The notes: a model not told the origin generated them from the letters alone. DNA of 64,000 nucleotides from Massilia sp. IC2-477 (GCF_020707265.1 NZ_JAJFEQ010000010.1:1-64000); one strand, 5' to 3'. Numbered from the stretch's first letter, positions 31,845-41,128 are shown. Made by a program: numbers and translations.

Positions 31845-32363
31845 TTACAGCACGAACCGGTCCAGTCCGACGATGGCCGACACTGCCAGTGAAGCGACCA
31901 CATAGCAAAGCAATTGATCCTTCCATTTCAGCTGGAGGCGCCTGCTTGCTTTCACTACCAGGACGATCAGCCCGCCGGCTACCAGGATCGGCAGGGTCCA
32001 TTTGCCGAGACCAAAGTACATGCTGACGCGCGCCTCGTCGTTCGGATGCAGGAAGCTGACCAGGCCTGCGACCGCGCGCGAGAACGCCGCCGTGTACAGG
32101 AAGGCGAATGCCAGCGTCGAAGCCTTGCGCTGGACGATGAGATAGGCGATCACGGCCTGCACGATCGTCACGATTGGCCCCGCCACGTCGCAGAGCATCT
32201 TTTGCCACGGCTCGGCCGGCGAGCGGCTGCGCACGATATTCAGGCCAAACTGCATGTCGAGACCCAAAGCGGTTCCCATCAGCCAGTGCGCGCTTTCATG
32301 GATGAGGTTGGTGATGAAGAAAACAAAGACAAGCCAGAAGAAGAACGAAGGTTTGAATTTCAT
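31845..32363 (-). CDS. Membrane HExxH protein, M50-like putative metallopeptidase
   Basis: A 172-residue membrane protein with about four to five helices. The first helix runs directly into HESAHWLMGTALGLD (His22 to His26), an HExxH zinc motif at the membrane boundary. A later CDVAGPIVTIVQAVIAYLIV helix carries an Asp and a Gly-Pro pair, reminiscent of the second motif of site-2/M50 peptidases. It is shorter than typical M50 enzymes and lacks PDZ or CBS domains, so catalytic activity is an inference. It is convergent with the GFA gene. Confidence 0.6.
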   Translation of the reverse strand: MKFKPSFFFWLVFVFFITNLIHESAHWLMGTALGLDMQFGLNIVRSRSPAEPWQKMLCDVAGPIVTIVQAVIAYLIVQRKASTLAFAFLYTAAFSRAVAGLVSFLHPNDEARVSMYFGLGKWTLPILVAGGLIVLVVKASRRLQLKWKDQLLCYVVASLAVSAIVGLDRFVL

Positions 32364-32468
32364 GAAACACCGGTAGGGACAGCGTTAAGAGAAGCTTGCC
32401 TGATCGTGCGAATGCACTCTACCGTATGTACGAGATAATTAACAGCTTGCAATTACTAGGAATAAAGA

Positions 32469-32780
32469 ATGGAGAACCCGATGGATGAGCAAACGCGAGT
32501 GCGCCTGATCAAGACCGGCTGGGAATTGCACCGTGAAGTCGAGGAGCACTACAGGCGTCATCCTGCGACAAAATCAGCCGGGCCCGGCGAGCCCTGGCTG
32601 GACAAGCAGCGTTTGCTACTGGCTGACATGGCGATCCACTTGCTGCAGACGGCGCTGCAGCCAGGAGCGATCGAACTCGACAAGCTCAGGAATAACCTGC
32701 ATGCGATCCTGACGATTTCGGACCAGTTCCTGCCGCAGGCCGGGCTCAAGGGGGCGACCGCGCAGATCTACGTGCCTTGA
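32469..32780 (+). CDS. Hypothetical helical protein
   Basis: A 103-residue, all-helical-looking protein (MDEQTRVRLIKTGWELHREV, LDKQRLLLADMAIHLLQTAL, LDKLRNNLHAILTISDQFLP). There is no signal peptide or catalytic motif and no family is recognised. AGGAATAAAG precedes the first ATG; a second in-frame ATG four codons on is possible. It is convergent with the TonB-C gene, with two bases between stops. Confidence 0.6.
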   Translation: MENPMDEQTRVRLIKTGWELHREVEEHYRRHPATKSAGPGEPWLDKQRLLLADMAIHLLQTALQPGAIELDKLRNNLHAILTISDQFLPQAGLKGATAQIYVP

Positions 32781-32782
32781 AA

Positions 32783-33451
32783 TCAGTCAGGGCGATTCTT
32801 GAGAGCCTCCATGAAGCGCGCATGGTTTTCCTGCAGCGCTTCAGGCGTCGGGTATTTGTCGAGGAAGGCGGTCCAGAGGCCATTCATAGCTTCGCTGTCG
32901 CCAGGCCGGGGGCGTGCGACGCCGAGATCGTCCGCTATCCAGCGCTCCACGGCGTCCATACCGCCGCCGAAGCGCGCGGCCCCGTAGATGTAGCGGCCGA
33001 TCGCCTCGTAACGCATCTCGCTCGTGCTCATCTCGCGCTTCCTTTCCGTGCTTGCCTTTGTCGTCCAGACGTATTGAATATGGGTCCAGGCATCCACTGG
33101 CTTGCCATCCGCCATGGGAGGATGGAAGCGGCATTTGACAAGGCCGGCCCTGGCCGCCTCGTCCAGCGCAGGATAACCGGATGACTTCACTAATCGCGAG
33201 TCCTTGACCCAGCCGTCCGCGCCGATCAGGAAGCGCAATGTGACCGTACCTTCATGATTCTGCTTGAACTCCTCTTCCGGATAGACCGGACGCGCGCAGC
33301 TTTCGTACCTGATCATGCCGGGTGCGCCGGCGGCCGGGGTGACAGGCTTGATCTTGTCACCGCCGGCAGCCCATCCTGACATTCCGGCCAGCACCAGCCC
33401 AGCCAGTGCCTTTGCACACCGCCGGCCGGCCCATCCCGTCGATTCCAGCAT
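32783..33451 (-). CDS. Periplasmic TonB C-terminal domain protein
   Basis: A 222-residue protein. The hydrophobic N-terminal segment (about 13-28, ending WAAGGD) is a signal peptide or uncleaved anchor. A TonB_C domain follows (about 45-125): RPVYPEEEFKQNHEGTVTLR, FLIGADGWVKDSRLVKSSGY and CRFHPPMADGKPV. The C-terminal 90 residues are a separate helical extension (YEAIGRYIYGAARFGGGMDA ...). There is no proline-rich linker and no ExbB/ExbD nearby, so classic energy transduction is unlikely. The ATG at 33451 follows GGAGGG and is preferred to 33493. Confidence 0.7.
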   Translation of the reverse strand: MLESTGWAGRRCAKALAGLVLAGMSGWAAGGDKIKPVTPAAGAPGMIRYESCARPVYPEEEFKQNHEGTVTLRFLIGADGWVKDSRLVKSSGYPALDEAARAGLVKCRFHPPMADGKPVDAWTHIQYVWTTKASTERKREMSTSEMRYEAIGRYIYGAARFGGGMDAVERWIADDLGVARPRPGDSEAMNGLWTAFLDKYPTPEALQENHARFMEALKNRPD

Positions 33452-33594
33452 ATCGCCCTCCGTGAACGTCGATGGAGCAAGATTACCAGACAAAAACAGC
33501 CACAGATCATTGATGTAATCGCTAGCGCTCGCTCAACTGGCGTGCTGAACTGGCTCAACGGGGCTGCTTCCCGCCCCGCCCGTTTTCAGCAGGA

Positions 33595-36500
33595 ATGCCC
33601 GTGTCCACTTTCGACCCTGCCAGCCTGGCGCCGGCGCACATCGCCGACCTGCGCCGCAAACTCGAGGCGGCCGGTTGCCGCCCCCCGGCGCATGCCTGCA
33701 CCCTGGGAGAACTGGCCGAGGCCATCGTCGAATTCCGTCGCAGCCAGGGCATCGCCGGCCGCGGCGTGCTGGACGAGCCCACGCTGGCGCGCCTGGACGA
33801 GGTCAGCGGCGCCACCTTCCAAGACGTCTTTCGCGACGAACTCGAGCTGCTGCACCCCGACCCGGATGCGCCGCCCGGCGCCGAGCTCTCGTCGCGCGCC
33901 CACAAGGCCGAGCTGGTGGGCCTGGCCCTGTCGGGCGGCGGCGTGCGCAGCGCCACTTTCGGGCTGGGGGTGCTGCAGGCGATGGCGGCGCACGGGCTGC
34001 TGCGCCACCTCGATTACCTGTCCACCGTCTCCGGCGGCGGCTTCATCGGCGGCTGGCTGTCCAAGTGCATCCACGAACAGGGCGGCGACGTGCGCAAGGT
34101 CGAGGACATGCTGGCACCCCCGAGCGGCAGCGCGGAAGCGCCGGCGATCCGCTTCCTGCGCCTGTACACCAACTACCTGTCGCCGCGCGGCGGCATGTTC
34201 AGTGCCGATACCTGGACCCTGATCGGCACCTACATCCGCAACACGGGCCTCAACCTCACCATGCTGGTGGCCTGGCTGTGCGCCCTGCTCCTGCTGCCGC
34301 GCGCCGCCGTATGGGCCGTGCACCGCATCGTCGATCCCGGCGGGCCCTGGGCCGTGTATGCCGACCTGGCCTGGATGACGGGCGTGATGCTGTTCCTGTT
34401 CGCCGTGTTCTGCATCGCCCTCTCCGTTTCCAGCAAGCCCTCCGGTTCGCGCGGACAGCGCCGCTTCCCGCTGTCGCAGGGCGCGGTGCTGTGGTGGATC
34501 AACCTGCCGCTGCTGCTGGCCGGATTCTTCGGCAGCCTGGGCCTGTGGCGCCACGGCGGCGAAGTGCCGTTCTGGGAACTGGGCATGCTGCCGGCCCAGC
34601 TGCAGGGCCGCGCGCACTGGCTGCTGGCGCCGGGCTTCGTCTACTTCGTGGTGTGGGCCTGCGGTTGGTACGTGGCGCACGACCGCACCAGCATCTACCG
34701 GCGCGTCGGCTACACCCTCTGCAGCGCCGCCTTCATCGCCGTGCTGGCCGTCCTGTGCGCGGCGGCGCGCGCCTTCGCGCCGGAGCTGATGCTGCACCTG
34801 ATGGCGCGCGAGACCGGCGAACACGTGGTGAACGGCCTGCTGTCCCTGTCCGCGGTGCTGGTGCTGGTGGCGATCGCGCTGTGGGTAGTGCAGCGCCTGC
34901 AGCCGCGCCCGCCGTCGACGGACCTGACCCGGATCGAGCTGCTCGAAGGCGTGTCGCACCTGCTGTGCGCCCTGGGCGCCCTCACCATCGGCACCGTGCT
35001 GCTCCTGGGGGGCCTGTCGCTGCTGCCCAATCCCAGGGAGCATCCGGTGCTGAACAATGCGATCGCCCTTACCACCTTCGGCATGCCGCTGATGATGGCG
35101 CTGTTCGCCGGCACCATGACCCTGATGATCGGCCTGATCGGCCGCATGTACAGTGACGCCAGCCGCGAGTGGTGGAGCCGCCAGGGCGCCTGGGCCTGGA
35201 TCTTCGCGCTCGCCTGGGTCACCATGTTCGGCGTCGCCTTCTTCCTGGCGCCGCTGCTGCACTGGGCCTGGCTGACCTACAACCCGTGGTCGCATATCAC
35301 GACCGCCCTCGGCTGGCTGGCCATGACCTGGTTCGGGCTGAAGGCCGGCAGCGGCAGCCGCACCGGCGCCGCGATCCACGCGACCGACTCGCGCCTGGAC
35401 CTGCTGGCGCGCCTGGCGCCCTACGTGTTCACGGCCGGCGTGTTTGCGCTCCTGAGCGCGCTGGTGCAGGCGATCGTGGCGCCGCCGCTGGTAGCCTGTC
35501 CCACGCCCATCAGCTTCACCTGCGTCTACGGCGCCCACGCCGGCGCCACCCTCGCCACCGAGGGCCGCCATCTGGCCTGGGCCTTCGCGCTCTTCCTGGG
35601 CGCCGCCCTGCTGCTCGGTTGGCGCGTGGACATCAACAAGTTTTCGCTCTACATGCTGTACCGGAACCGCCTCGTGCGCGCTTACTTCGGCGCCAGCAGC
35701 CGCGCGCGCAAGCCACATCCGTTCACTGGCTTCGATCCCGGCGACGACCCGCTGCTGGCGGACCTGAAGCAGCAGCGTCCCTGCCACATCATCAACACCT
35801 CGCTCAACCTGGTCGGCGGCGAGGAACTGGCCTGGCGCACCCGCAAGGCCGCTTCGTTTACCTTCACGCCGCGCTACTGCGGCTTCGAGCTGCCGCCGGG
35901 ATCGACCGGCAGCACGGTCGGCAGCGCCGCCAGCCTGGACGCCGCGCGCGGCTGCTACCGCCCCACCGACAGCTACGGCTCGCGCTCCGGCGCCGACGAC
36001 GATGCCGGAGTGCGGCTCGGGATGGCGATCGCGGTCTCGGGTGCCGCGGCCAGCCCGAACATGGGCGCGCACTCCTCGCCGCCGCTGAACTTCCTGATGA
36101 CGATGTTTAACGTGCGCCTGGGGCGCTGGTGCCCGAATCCGCGCAAGCCGGCCTGGCAGCAGTCATCGCCGCCGGTCGGGCTGTTCAGCCTCCTGGCCGA
36201 GCTGTTCGGGCTGACCAATGCCGACGCCACCTACGTGTACCTGTCCGACGGCGGGCACTTCGACAACCTCGGCATCTACGAACTGGTGCGGCGCCGCTGC
36301 CGCCTGATCATCGCGGTGGACGTGGCCAGCGACGGCATGCTCTCATACGCCGATCTGGGCAATGCGATCCGCAAGTGCGCCACCGACCTGCACGTGCGCA
36401 TCGACCTCGACGTCTCGAAGATGGCCCAGCAGGGCAGCGAAGGCCTGTGCGGCGCCAGCTGCGCGGTGGGCACGGTGCGCTACAGCCAGGTCGACCAGGG

Positions 36501-36864
36501 CGGGGTGGACGGCACCTTCCTGTACATCAAACCGGCCATCGTCGGACGCGAGAACGCCGACCTGCTCAACTACCGCAAGGTGCATCCCGCCTATCCGCAC
36601 GAAAGCTCGGTCGACCAGTGGTTCGACGAGACCCAGTTCGAGAGCTACCGGGCGCTCGGCCAGTACATCGGCGAATGCGCGCTGGGCGGCGCCACGGACG
36701 CCGCCCGCAAGCGCGACGGCGGGCTCGATGTCGGCGTGCTGTGCGCGGAACTGCGGCGCCGGCATGGGCCGGACGATGCAGCACCGGCGCCACCCCCATC
36801 CTGCGGTCAATGCGCCGACGCAGGAGCCGAATTGCAGCCCGCCGTGCGCGCCGAGTACCGTTAG
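33595..36864 (+). CDS. Large membrane patatin-like phospholipase
   Basis: A 1089-residue protein in which a patatin hydrolase is split around a membrane region. The N-terminal part has the oxyanion motif GGGVRS (114-119) and nucleophile Ser146 in STVSGGGF. About ten hydrophobic helices lie between roughly 215 and 690. The catalytic Asp885 is in SDGGHFDNLGIYEL, far downstream, so the catalytic dyad Ser146/Asp885 is brought together across the membrane insert. Lipid acyl hydrolase activity at the inner membrane is expected. AGGA directly abuts the ATG at 33595; a GTG two codons on (33601) has better spacing and may be the true start. The stop overlaps the convergent reductase gene. Confidence 0.75.
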   Translation: MPVSTFDPASLAPAHIADLRRKLEAAGCRPPAHACTLGELAEAIVEFRRSQGIAGRGVLDEPTLARLDEVSGATFQDVFRDELELLHPDPDAPPGAELSSRAHKAELVGLALSGGGVRSATFGLGVLQAMAAHGLLRHLDYLSTVSGGGFIGGWLSKCIHEQGGDVRKVEDMLAPPSGSAEAPAIRFLRLYTNYLSPRGGMFSADTWTLIGTYIRNTGLNLTMLVAWLCALLLLPRAAVWAVHRIVDPGGPWAVYADLAWMTGVMLFLFAVFCIALSVSSKPSGSRGQRRFPLSQGAVLWWINLPLLLAGFFGSLGLWRHGGEVPFWELGMLPAQLQGRAHWLLAPGFVYFVVWACGWYVAHDRTSIYRRVGYTLCSAAFIAVLAVLCAAARAFAPELMLHLMARETGEHVVNGLLSLSAVLVLVAIALWVVQRLQPRPPSTDLTRIELLEGVSHLLCALGALTIGTVLLLGGLSLLPNPREHPVLNNAIALTTFGMPLMMALFAGTMTLMIGLIGRMYSDASREWWSRQGAWAWIFALAWVTMFGVAFFLAPLLHWAWLTYNPWSHITTALGWLAMTWFGLKAGSGSRTGAAIHATDSRLDLLARLAPYVFTAGVFALLSALVQAIVAPPLVACPTPISFTCVYGAHAGATLATEGRHLAWAFALFLGAALLLGWRVDINKFSLYMLYRNRLVRAYFGASSRARKPHPFTGFDPGDDPLLADLKQQRPCHIINTSLNLVGGEELAWRTRKAASFTFTPRYCGFELPPGSTGSTVGSAASLDAARGCYRPTDSYGSRSGADDDAGVRLGMAIAVSGAAASPNMGAHSSPPLNFLMTMFNVRLGRWCPNPRKPAWQQSSPPVGLFSLLAELFGLTNADATYVYLSDGGHFDNLGIYELVRRRCRLIIAVDVASDGMLSYADLGNAIRKCATDLHVRIDLDVSKMAQQGSEGLCGASCAVGTVRYSQVDQGGVDGTFLYIKPAIVGRENADLLNYRKVHPAYPHESSVDQWFDETQFESYRALGQYIGECALGGATDAARKRDGGLDVGVLCAELRRRHGPDDAAPAPPPSCGQCADAGAELQPAVRAEYR

Positions 36865-37733
36865 GCTGCGCCGCCTGCGATGTCCTCGAGCTCGGCAAGT
36901 GCCGCGGCATCCAGCCGCAGCGCGCCCGCCCGCATGTTTTCGCGCAGGTGCGCCACCGACGAGGTCCCCGGAATGAGGAGGATGTTCGGCGAGCGCTGCA
37001 GCAGCCAGGCCGCCGCCACTTGCAGCGGGCTCGCCTCCAGCCGCTGCGCGACCTTCGACAATGCGCCTGACTGCAGCGGCGTGAAGCCGCCCAGCGGAAA
37101 GAACGGGACATAGGCGATGCCCTGCCGCGCCAGCGCGTCGATCATGGCGTCGTCCTGGCGGTGCACCAGGTTGTACATGTTCTGCACGCAGGCGATCGGC
37201 ACGATGCGCTGCGCTTCCTCGACCTGCTTCATCGTCACGTTGCTCAGGCCGATGTGACGCACCAGGCCGCGTTCGCGCAAGCGGGCCAGGGCCTCGACCT
37301 GTTCGGCGAGCGGGCCTTCGGCCGGCCCGTGAACGTCCAGCATGCTGCGAAAGTTCACCACGTCCAGTTGCTCCAGCCCGAGGTTGCGCAGGTTGTCGTG
37401 CACCGCCGCTTCCAGGTCCTGCGCGGAGATCGCCGGCAGCCACTCGCCCTTGCCGTCGCGCCGCGCGCCGATCTTGGTGACGATGGTCAGTCCCTCCGGG
37501 TATGGATGGAGCGCTTCGCGGATCAGGCGGTTGGTGACATGGGGACCGTAGTAGTCCGAGGTATCGATGTGGTTCACGCCCAGCGCCACTGCTTCGCGCA
37601 GGACGGCCTTGGCGGCGTCAAGGTCCTTCGGTGGACCGAAGACGCCGGGACCAGCCAACTGCATGGCGCCGTAGCCGAGGCGGCGCACCGGGCGGTCGCC
37701 GAGAAGATAAGTGTCGTGGTCTTGCTGGGACAT
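36861..37733 (-). CDS. Aldo/keto reductase
   Basis: A 290-residue NAD(P)H-dependent reductase of the AKR superfamily. It has GYGAMQLAGPG near residue 20, the catalytic-loop segment NHIDTSDYYGP (Asp and Tyr of the tetrad), TKIGARRDG (Lys), and IGLSNV and IPGTSSVAHLREN in the cofactor site. A His normally found in the fourth position is replaced by the NFRS segment, as in several bacterial AKR subfamilies. It is divergent from a LysR regulator whose likely operator overlaps its promoter. Its stop codon and that of the patatin gene overlap on opposite strands. Confidence 0.85.
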   Translation of the reverse strand: MSQQDHDTYLLGDRPVRRLGYGAMQLAGPGVFGPPKDLDAAKAVLREAVALGVNHIDTSDYYGPHVTNRLIREALHPYPEGLTIVTKIGARRDGKGEWLPAISAQDLEAAVHDNLRNLGLEQLDVVNFRSMLDVHGPAEGPLAEQVEALARLRERGLVRHIGLSNVTMKQVEEAQRIVPIACVQNMYNLVHRQDDAMIDALARQGIAYVPFFPLGGFTPLQSGALSKVAQRLEASPLQVAAAWLLQRSPNILLIPGTSSVAHLRENMRAGALRLDAAALAELEDIAGGAA

Positions 37734-37764
37734 GGCGGTCTCCTTGTTGGTTGACAGTGAAGAC

Positions 37765-37798
37765 ACGATAAGCCGGGACGACTTGCCGGACAATCCGG
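37765..37798 (-). promoter_or_regulatory. Aldo/keto reductase promoter with overlapping palindromic operator
   Basis: On the minus strand, -35 TTGTCC (37793-37788) and -10 TATCGT (37770-37765) have a 17-base spacer, 32 bases before the reductase ATG. The -35 lies inside the palindrome CCGGACAATCCGG (37786-37798), a good candidate site for the divergent LysR protein. Binding there would compete with RNA polymerase or autoregulate the regulator gene. Confidence 0.5.
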
Positions 37799-37832
37799 TA
37801 TAGTCTGGATGGGCTGTACGAAAAAACGGACA

Positions 37833-38732
37833 ATGAAGATCGACTTGGGAGACCTTTCCGCCTTCGTGGCGGTGGCGCGCGCCGGTGGCTTTCGCGATGC
37901 GGCGCGCCTGAACGACAGCAGCGCTTCCGGGCTGAGCGACGCCGTGCGGCGGCTGGAAACGCGACTGGGCCTGCGCCTGCTCCACCGGACCACTCGCAGC
38001 GTGGTGCCGACTGAAGCCGGGCGCAGCCTGTTGGCGCGGCTTGAACCGGTGTTCAGCGAAGTTGAAAGCGCCCTTGACGTCGTTAACGGTTTTCGCGAGC
38101 GTCCGGCCGGCACCCTGCGCATCAACGTGCCCGTCAGTGCCGCGCGCCTGGTACTGCCCGCGATCCTGCCGCGTTTTCTCGCCAGCTACCCCGAGATCCA
38201 GGTCGAAGTCATCACCGAGGAAAGCTTCGTCGACGTGATCGCCGCCGGCTGCGACGCCGGCATTCGCTACGAAGAGCGGCTGGAACAGGATATGGTAGCG
38301 GTGCCGATCGGTCCGCGTGTGCAGCGCTTTGCGGCGGCGGCATCGTCCGCCTACCTCGATCGTCATGGCAGGCCCGCGCATCCGCGCGAGCTGCTCCAGC
38401 ACGCCTGCCTGCGCGGGCGCTTTCCCAGCGGCGCCCAGATCGACTGGCAGTTCCAGCACGGGGACGAAGTGGTGACGATCGAGCCGCGCGGACCGCTGCT
38501 GGTGCAGATCGGCGGCGCTGTCGACCTGATGGTCGATGTCGCGCGCGCCGGCACCGGCATCGTCTATCTGTTCGAGGACTGGCTGCGTCCGCACATGGAA
38601 CGCGGCGAGCTGGAACCGGTTCTGGAAGCCTGGTGGCCCAGGTTCTCCGGTCCCTACCTGTACTACCCGGGACGCCGGCTGCTGCCGGCGCCGCTGCGCG
38701 CCTTCGTCGACTTCATCCGCAACGACGCCTGA
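37833..38732 (+). CDS. LysR-family transcriptional regulator
   Basis: A 299-residue LysR regulator. The winged helix-turn-helix (about 1-60) includes DLSAFVAVARAGGFRDAARL and LGLRLLHRTTRSVVPTEAGR; the effector domain spans about 88-295. It belongs to the CrgA/DsdC-like group often found next to aldo/keto reductase genes. The ATG at 37833 is preferred over 37809, which adds eight residues with poor initiation context. The divergent reductase is the likely target. Confidence 0.85.
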   Translation: MKIDLGDLSAFVAVARAGGFRDAARLNDSSASGLSDAVRRLETRLGLRLLHRTTRSVVPTEAGRSLLARLEPVFSEVESALDVVNGFRERPAGTLRINVPVSAARLVLPAILPRFLASYPEIQVEVITEESFVDVIAAGCDAGIRYEERLEQDMVAVPIGPRVQRFAAAASSAYLDRHGRPAHPRELLQHACLRGRFPSGAQIDWQFQHGDEVVTIEPRGPLLVQIGGAVDLMVDVARAGTGIVYLFEDWLRPHMERGELEPVLEAWWPRFSGPYLYYPGRRLLPAPLRAFVDFIRNDA

Positions 38733-38735
38733 CGG

Positions 38736-40442
38736 TCAGGCGGCCTGTTCCGCGTCCGTGTCCGGCCCTTGCGCGTCCGCGGGCGCGTCAAGCTTCGGCG
38801 CCAGCAGCAGCAACTGCTCCATCAGCTGGGCGAAGCGCTGCTGGCCCGGCTGCAGGCGGTCGACGTGGGACAGCACGCCGTGCGCCTCGTCGTGCAGGGC
38901 CAGGCTGTAGCCGCGCTGCTGCATGTGCGAGATCAGGATCTGCGCCGAGTTGAACAGGATGCGCACATTGTGCGGCAGAGCCGCCCGTGCATTGCGCATC
39001 CATTCGACCGCTTCGGCGAGCTTGTTGGTCTTCCACAGCAGCACGCCCTGGTTCATCAGGTCGATCGCTTCCTTGCGCGCGCCGCGGATCAGCTTTTCGC
39101 CCTCCTCGCCCATGCGCGCCTTCTCGAAGATCGCCTGCACCTCGTCGTGCAGCAGCGTGTTGTCATGGTTGTTGCGGATCACGTAGCACAGCAGGTCGAC
39201 CGGCGCTTCCTTGACGCCGACCGCGAACAGCAGGGTCGCCATCTCGATGCAGGTGGCGACGTCCGGCCGCTCGCCCGTCGCCTGCAGCAGCGCTTCCAGT
39301 TCGTCGCCAGCCTTGCGCGCGCGGCGGTAGTCGCCGCTCTCGTGGTAGACCAGGCCTTCGGTGATCTTGGTGCGCAGTTCCAGGTCCGGGTGCTCGGCGC
39401 CGAACTCGCGCTGCGCCGTGATCAAGAGTTGCAGCGCCTCCTTCGGGTCGTTCTTCAAGCCGCACACGCGCGCCAGGCCCAGGTAGGCGTCCGGCGTCTT
39501 GCGGATCGAGTACTCGCCGATCGCGATGCACTTGCGGAAAGCCTTTTCGGCCATGCCGACGTTCCCCAGCTTCAGGCAGGCCTGGCCAAGGTTGCGCTGG
39601 CGCGGCACCGAGTTCGGCGACAGCTTGGCCGCGCGCTCCAGGATGCCGAGCGCCTCTTCATGCTTGCCCATGTTCTGGTAGCTGAGGGCCAGCTGGTCGT
39701 AGGCGTCGATGTAGTAGCGGTTCTCGGCGATCACGGTCTGGAACATCTGGCGCGCCTGCTCGAATTCGCCGTCGGCCAGGCGGATCTTGGCCAGGCCCGC
39801 GCGCGCCCACTGGTATTCGCGCTGCGCCAGCACGCGCTCGTAGGTCTCGCGTGCGCGCGCGGGTTCGCCGCTTTTCTCCATCAGGCGCGCCTTCATGCGC
39901 AGCAGGTCGATCTCGTGCACCTTGTTCACCGCGATCTGCTCGTCGCACAGGCGCGCCGCGCGCAGGTAGTCCTTCTCGGCATAGGCCTGGTCGATCAGAC
40001 TGAACACCTGCTTCTTGCGCCACACCCGGTTCAGGCGCGTGAGCAGCACGCCTTCGGTGATCGGCTTGACCAGATACGCGTCCGGCTGGTGCTCGGCGGC
40101 GCCCATCACCGATTCGACGCTCTTCTCGGCCGACACCATCAGGAACACGCTCGAGGGCAGCAGCAGGTTGCGCATGCGCGCTTCTTCCAGCACCTGCTGG
40201 CCATTCTTGCCCTCGCCCAGGTTGAAGTCGCACAGCACCACGTCGTAGCGCATCTTGTTCAGCAGGCCCATGGCTTCGCCGCCGCTGGAGGCCTGGTCGA
40301 TGTTGCGCGCACCGAGGCTGCGCAGGGCTTCGCGCAGCAGCTGGCGGATGCCGACGAAGTCGTCGACCACCAGGTAGCTCTTGGACGCCCAGTCGACCTG
40401 CTCGCTGGGCTGGGGCGCCATGGCGCTCAGGACGGCGCTCAT
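38736..40442 (-). CDS. Response regulator with TPR repeats
   Basis: A 568-residue protein. Receiver domain at about 20-140 with acidic pair Asp27-Asp28, phospho-acceptor Asp72 (VVLCDFNLGEG) and Lys at the LVKP motif. The remainder (about 150-540) is a helical array of TPR units (for example AYDQLALSYQNMGKHEEALG, NLGQACLKLGNVGMAEKAFR), with no DNA-binding or enzymatic output. It probably signals by protein-protein contact. The start overlaps the stop of the upstream kinase gene (ATGA), so it is the cognate partner of that kinase. Confidence 0.82.
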   Translation of the reverse strand: MSAVLSAMAPQPSEQVDWASKSYLVVDDFVGIRQLLREALRSLGARNIDQASSGGEAMGLLNKMRYDVVLCDFNLGEGKNGQQVLEEARMRNLLLPSSVFLMVSAEKSVESVMGAAEHQPDAYLVKPITEGVLLTRLNRVWRKKQVFSLIDQAYAEKDYLRAARLCDEQIAVNKVHEIDLLRMKARLMEKSGEPARARETYERVLAQREYQWARAGLAKIRLADGEFEQARQMFQTVIAENRYYIDAYDQLALSYQNMGKHEEALGILERAAKLSPNSVPRQRNLGQACLKLGNVGMAEKAFRKCIAIGEYSIRKTPDAYLGLARVCGLKNDPKEALQLLITAQREFGAEHPDLELRTKITEGLVYHESGDYRRARKAGDELEALLQATGERPDVATCIEMATLLFAVGVKEAPVDLLCYVIRNNHDNTLLHDEVQAIFEKARMGEEGEKLIRGARKEAIDLMNQGVLLWKTNKLAEAVEWMRNARAALPHNVRILFNSAQILISHMQQRGYSLALHDEAHGVLSHVDRLQPGQQRFAQLMEQLLLLAPKLDAPADAQGPDTDAEQAA

Positions 40443-41128
40443 GGCAGCGTCAGGATGAAGCAGCCGCCGCCCAGGCGGCCGCCATTTTCGAGGCGCATGG
40501 CGCCGCTACGCTCGCGGTGGCGGTGCATGCGCGCGACCTCGCGCGCGAAATGCAGGCCCAAGCCCGCGCTGTTGGTCAGGAAGTTCACGCCGCTCGCCAT
40601 GGCGTTGCCCGCTTCCAGCAGGGCGGCCGGAAAGCCGGCGCCGTTGTCCTCGACCCGGATTTCGAGCCAGCCGTCGCGCTCGCGGGCGGCCAGCAGGATC
40701 CGGTCGCGCGTGTAGTGCACGGCATTGTTCACCGCATGCGAGACGACGCCGACGATCAGGTCTTCGTCGAAGTGCCACACCAGCTCGGGATCGATGTCCA
40801 GGTCGAGCGCGATCGAGCGCGACTCCAGCAGCACGCGTTCGACCGCCACCACCTGCTCGGCCAGCTGGCCGACTTCGAGCGGCTGCACATCGAAGGGATA
40901 CTCGGAGGTGCCGACACGCTTGTACAGCGCCAGCAGCTGCATCAGGTTGTCGTTCAGGCGGCGCGTCTGGTACAGCATCTGCGCCATCTGCGGATACGCC
41001 TTCTCCGTCTCCGGCGAGGCGTCGTCGAGCAGGCGCTCGAGCGTGCCGGACAGGACACTGATCGAATTCTTCATGTCGTGCGCAGTCGACGCAAGGAACA
41101 TGGACAGGGGCGAATGTGGATCTTCCAT
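40439..41128 (-). CDS. Small soluble sensor histidine kinase
   Basis: A 229-residue kinase that is only a HisKA-like helix and an ATPase domain. The phospho-acceptor region is STAHDMKNSISVLSG with His17, close to the N-terminus. The ATPase part shows SHAVNNAVHYT (N box), VEDNGAGFP and NSAGLGLHFAREV. No sensor domain or membrane segment is present, so the input must come from another protein, perhaps through the TPR partner. It is translationally coupled (4-base overlap) to the TPR response regulator. Confidence 0.8.
   Translation of the reverse strand: MEDPHSPLSMFLASTAHDMKNSISVLSGTLERLLDDASPETEKAYPQMAQMLYQTRRLNDNLMQLLALYKRVGTSEYPFDVQPLEVGQLAEQVVAVERVLLESRSIALDLDIDPELVWHFDEDLIVGVVSHAVNNAVHYTRDRILLAARERDGWLEIRVEDNGAGFPAALLEAGNAMASGVNFLTNSAGLGLHFAREVARMHRHRERSGAMRLENGGRLGGGCFILTLP

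Noticed and set aside
33586..36072. An 828-codon open frame on the minus strand opposite the patatin gene
   Set aside because: It is rich in Gln, Arg, Gly and His with no domain pattern, while the plus frame has intact patatin motifs.
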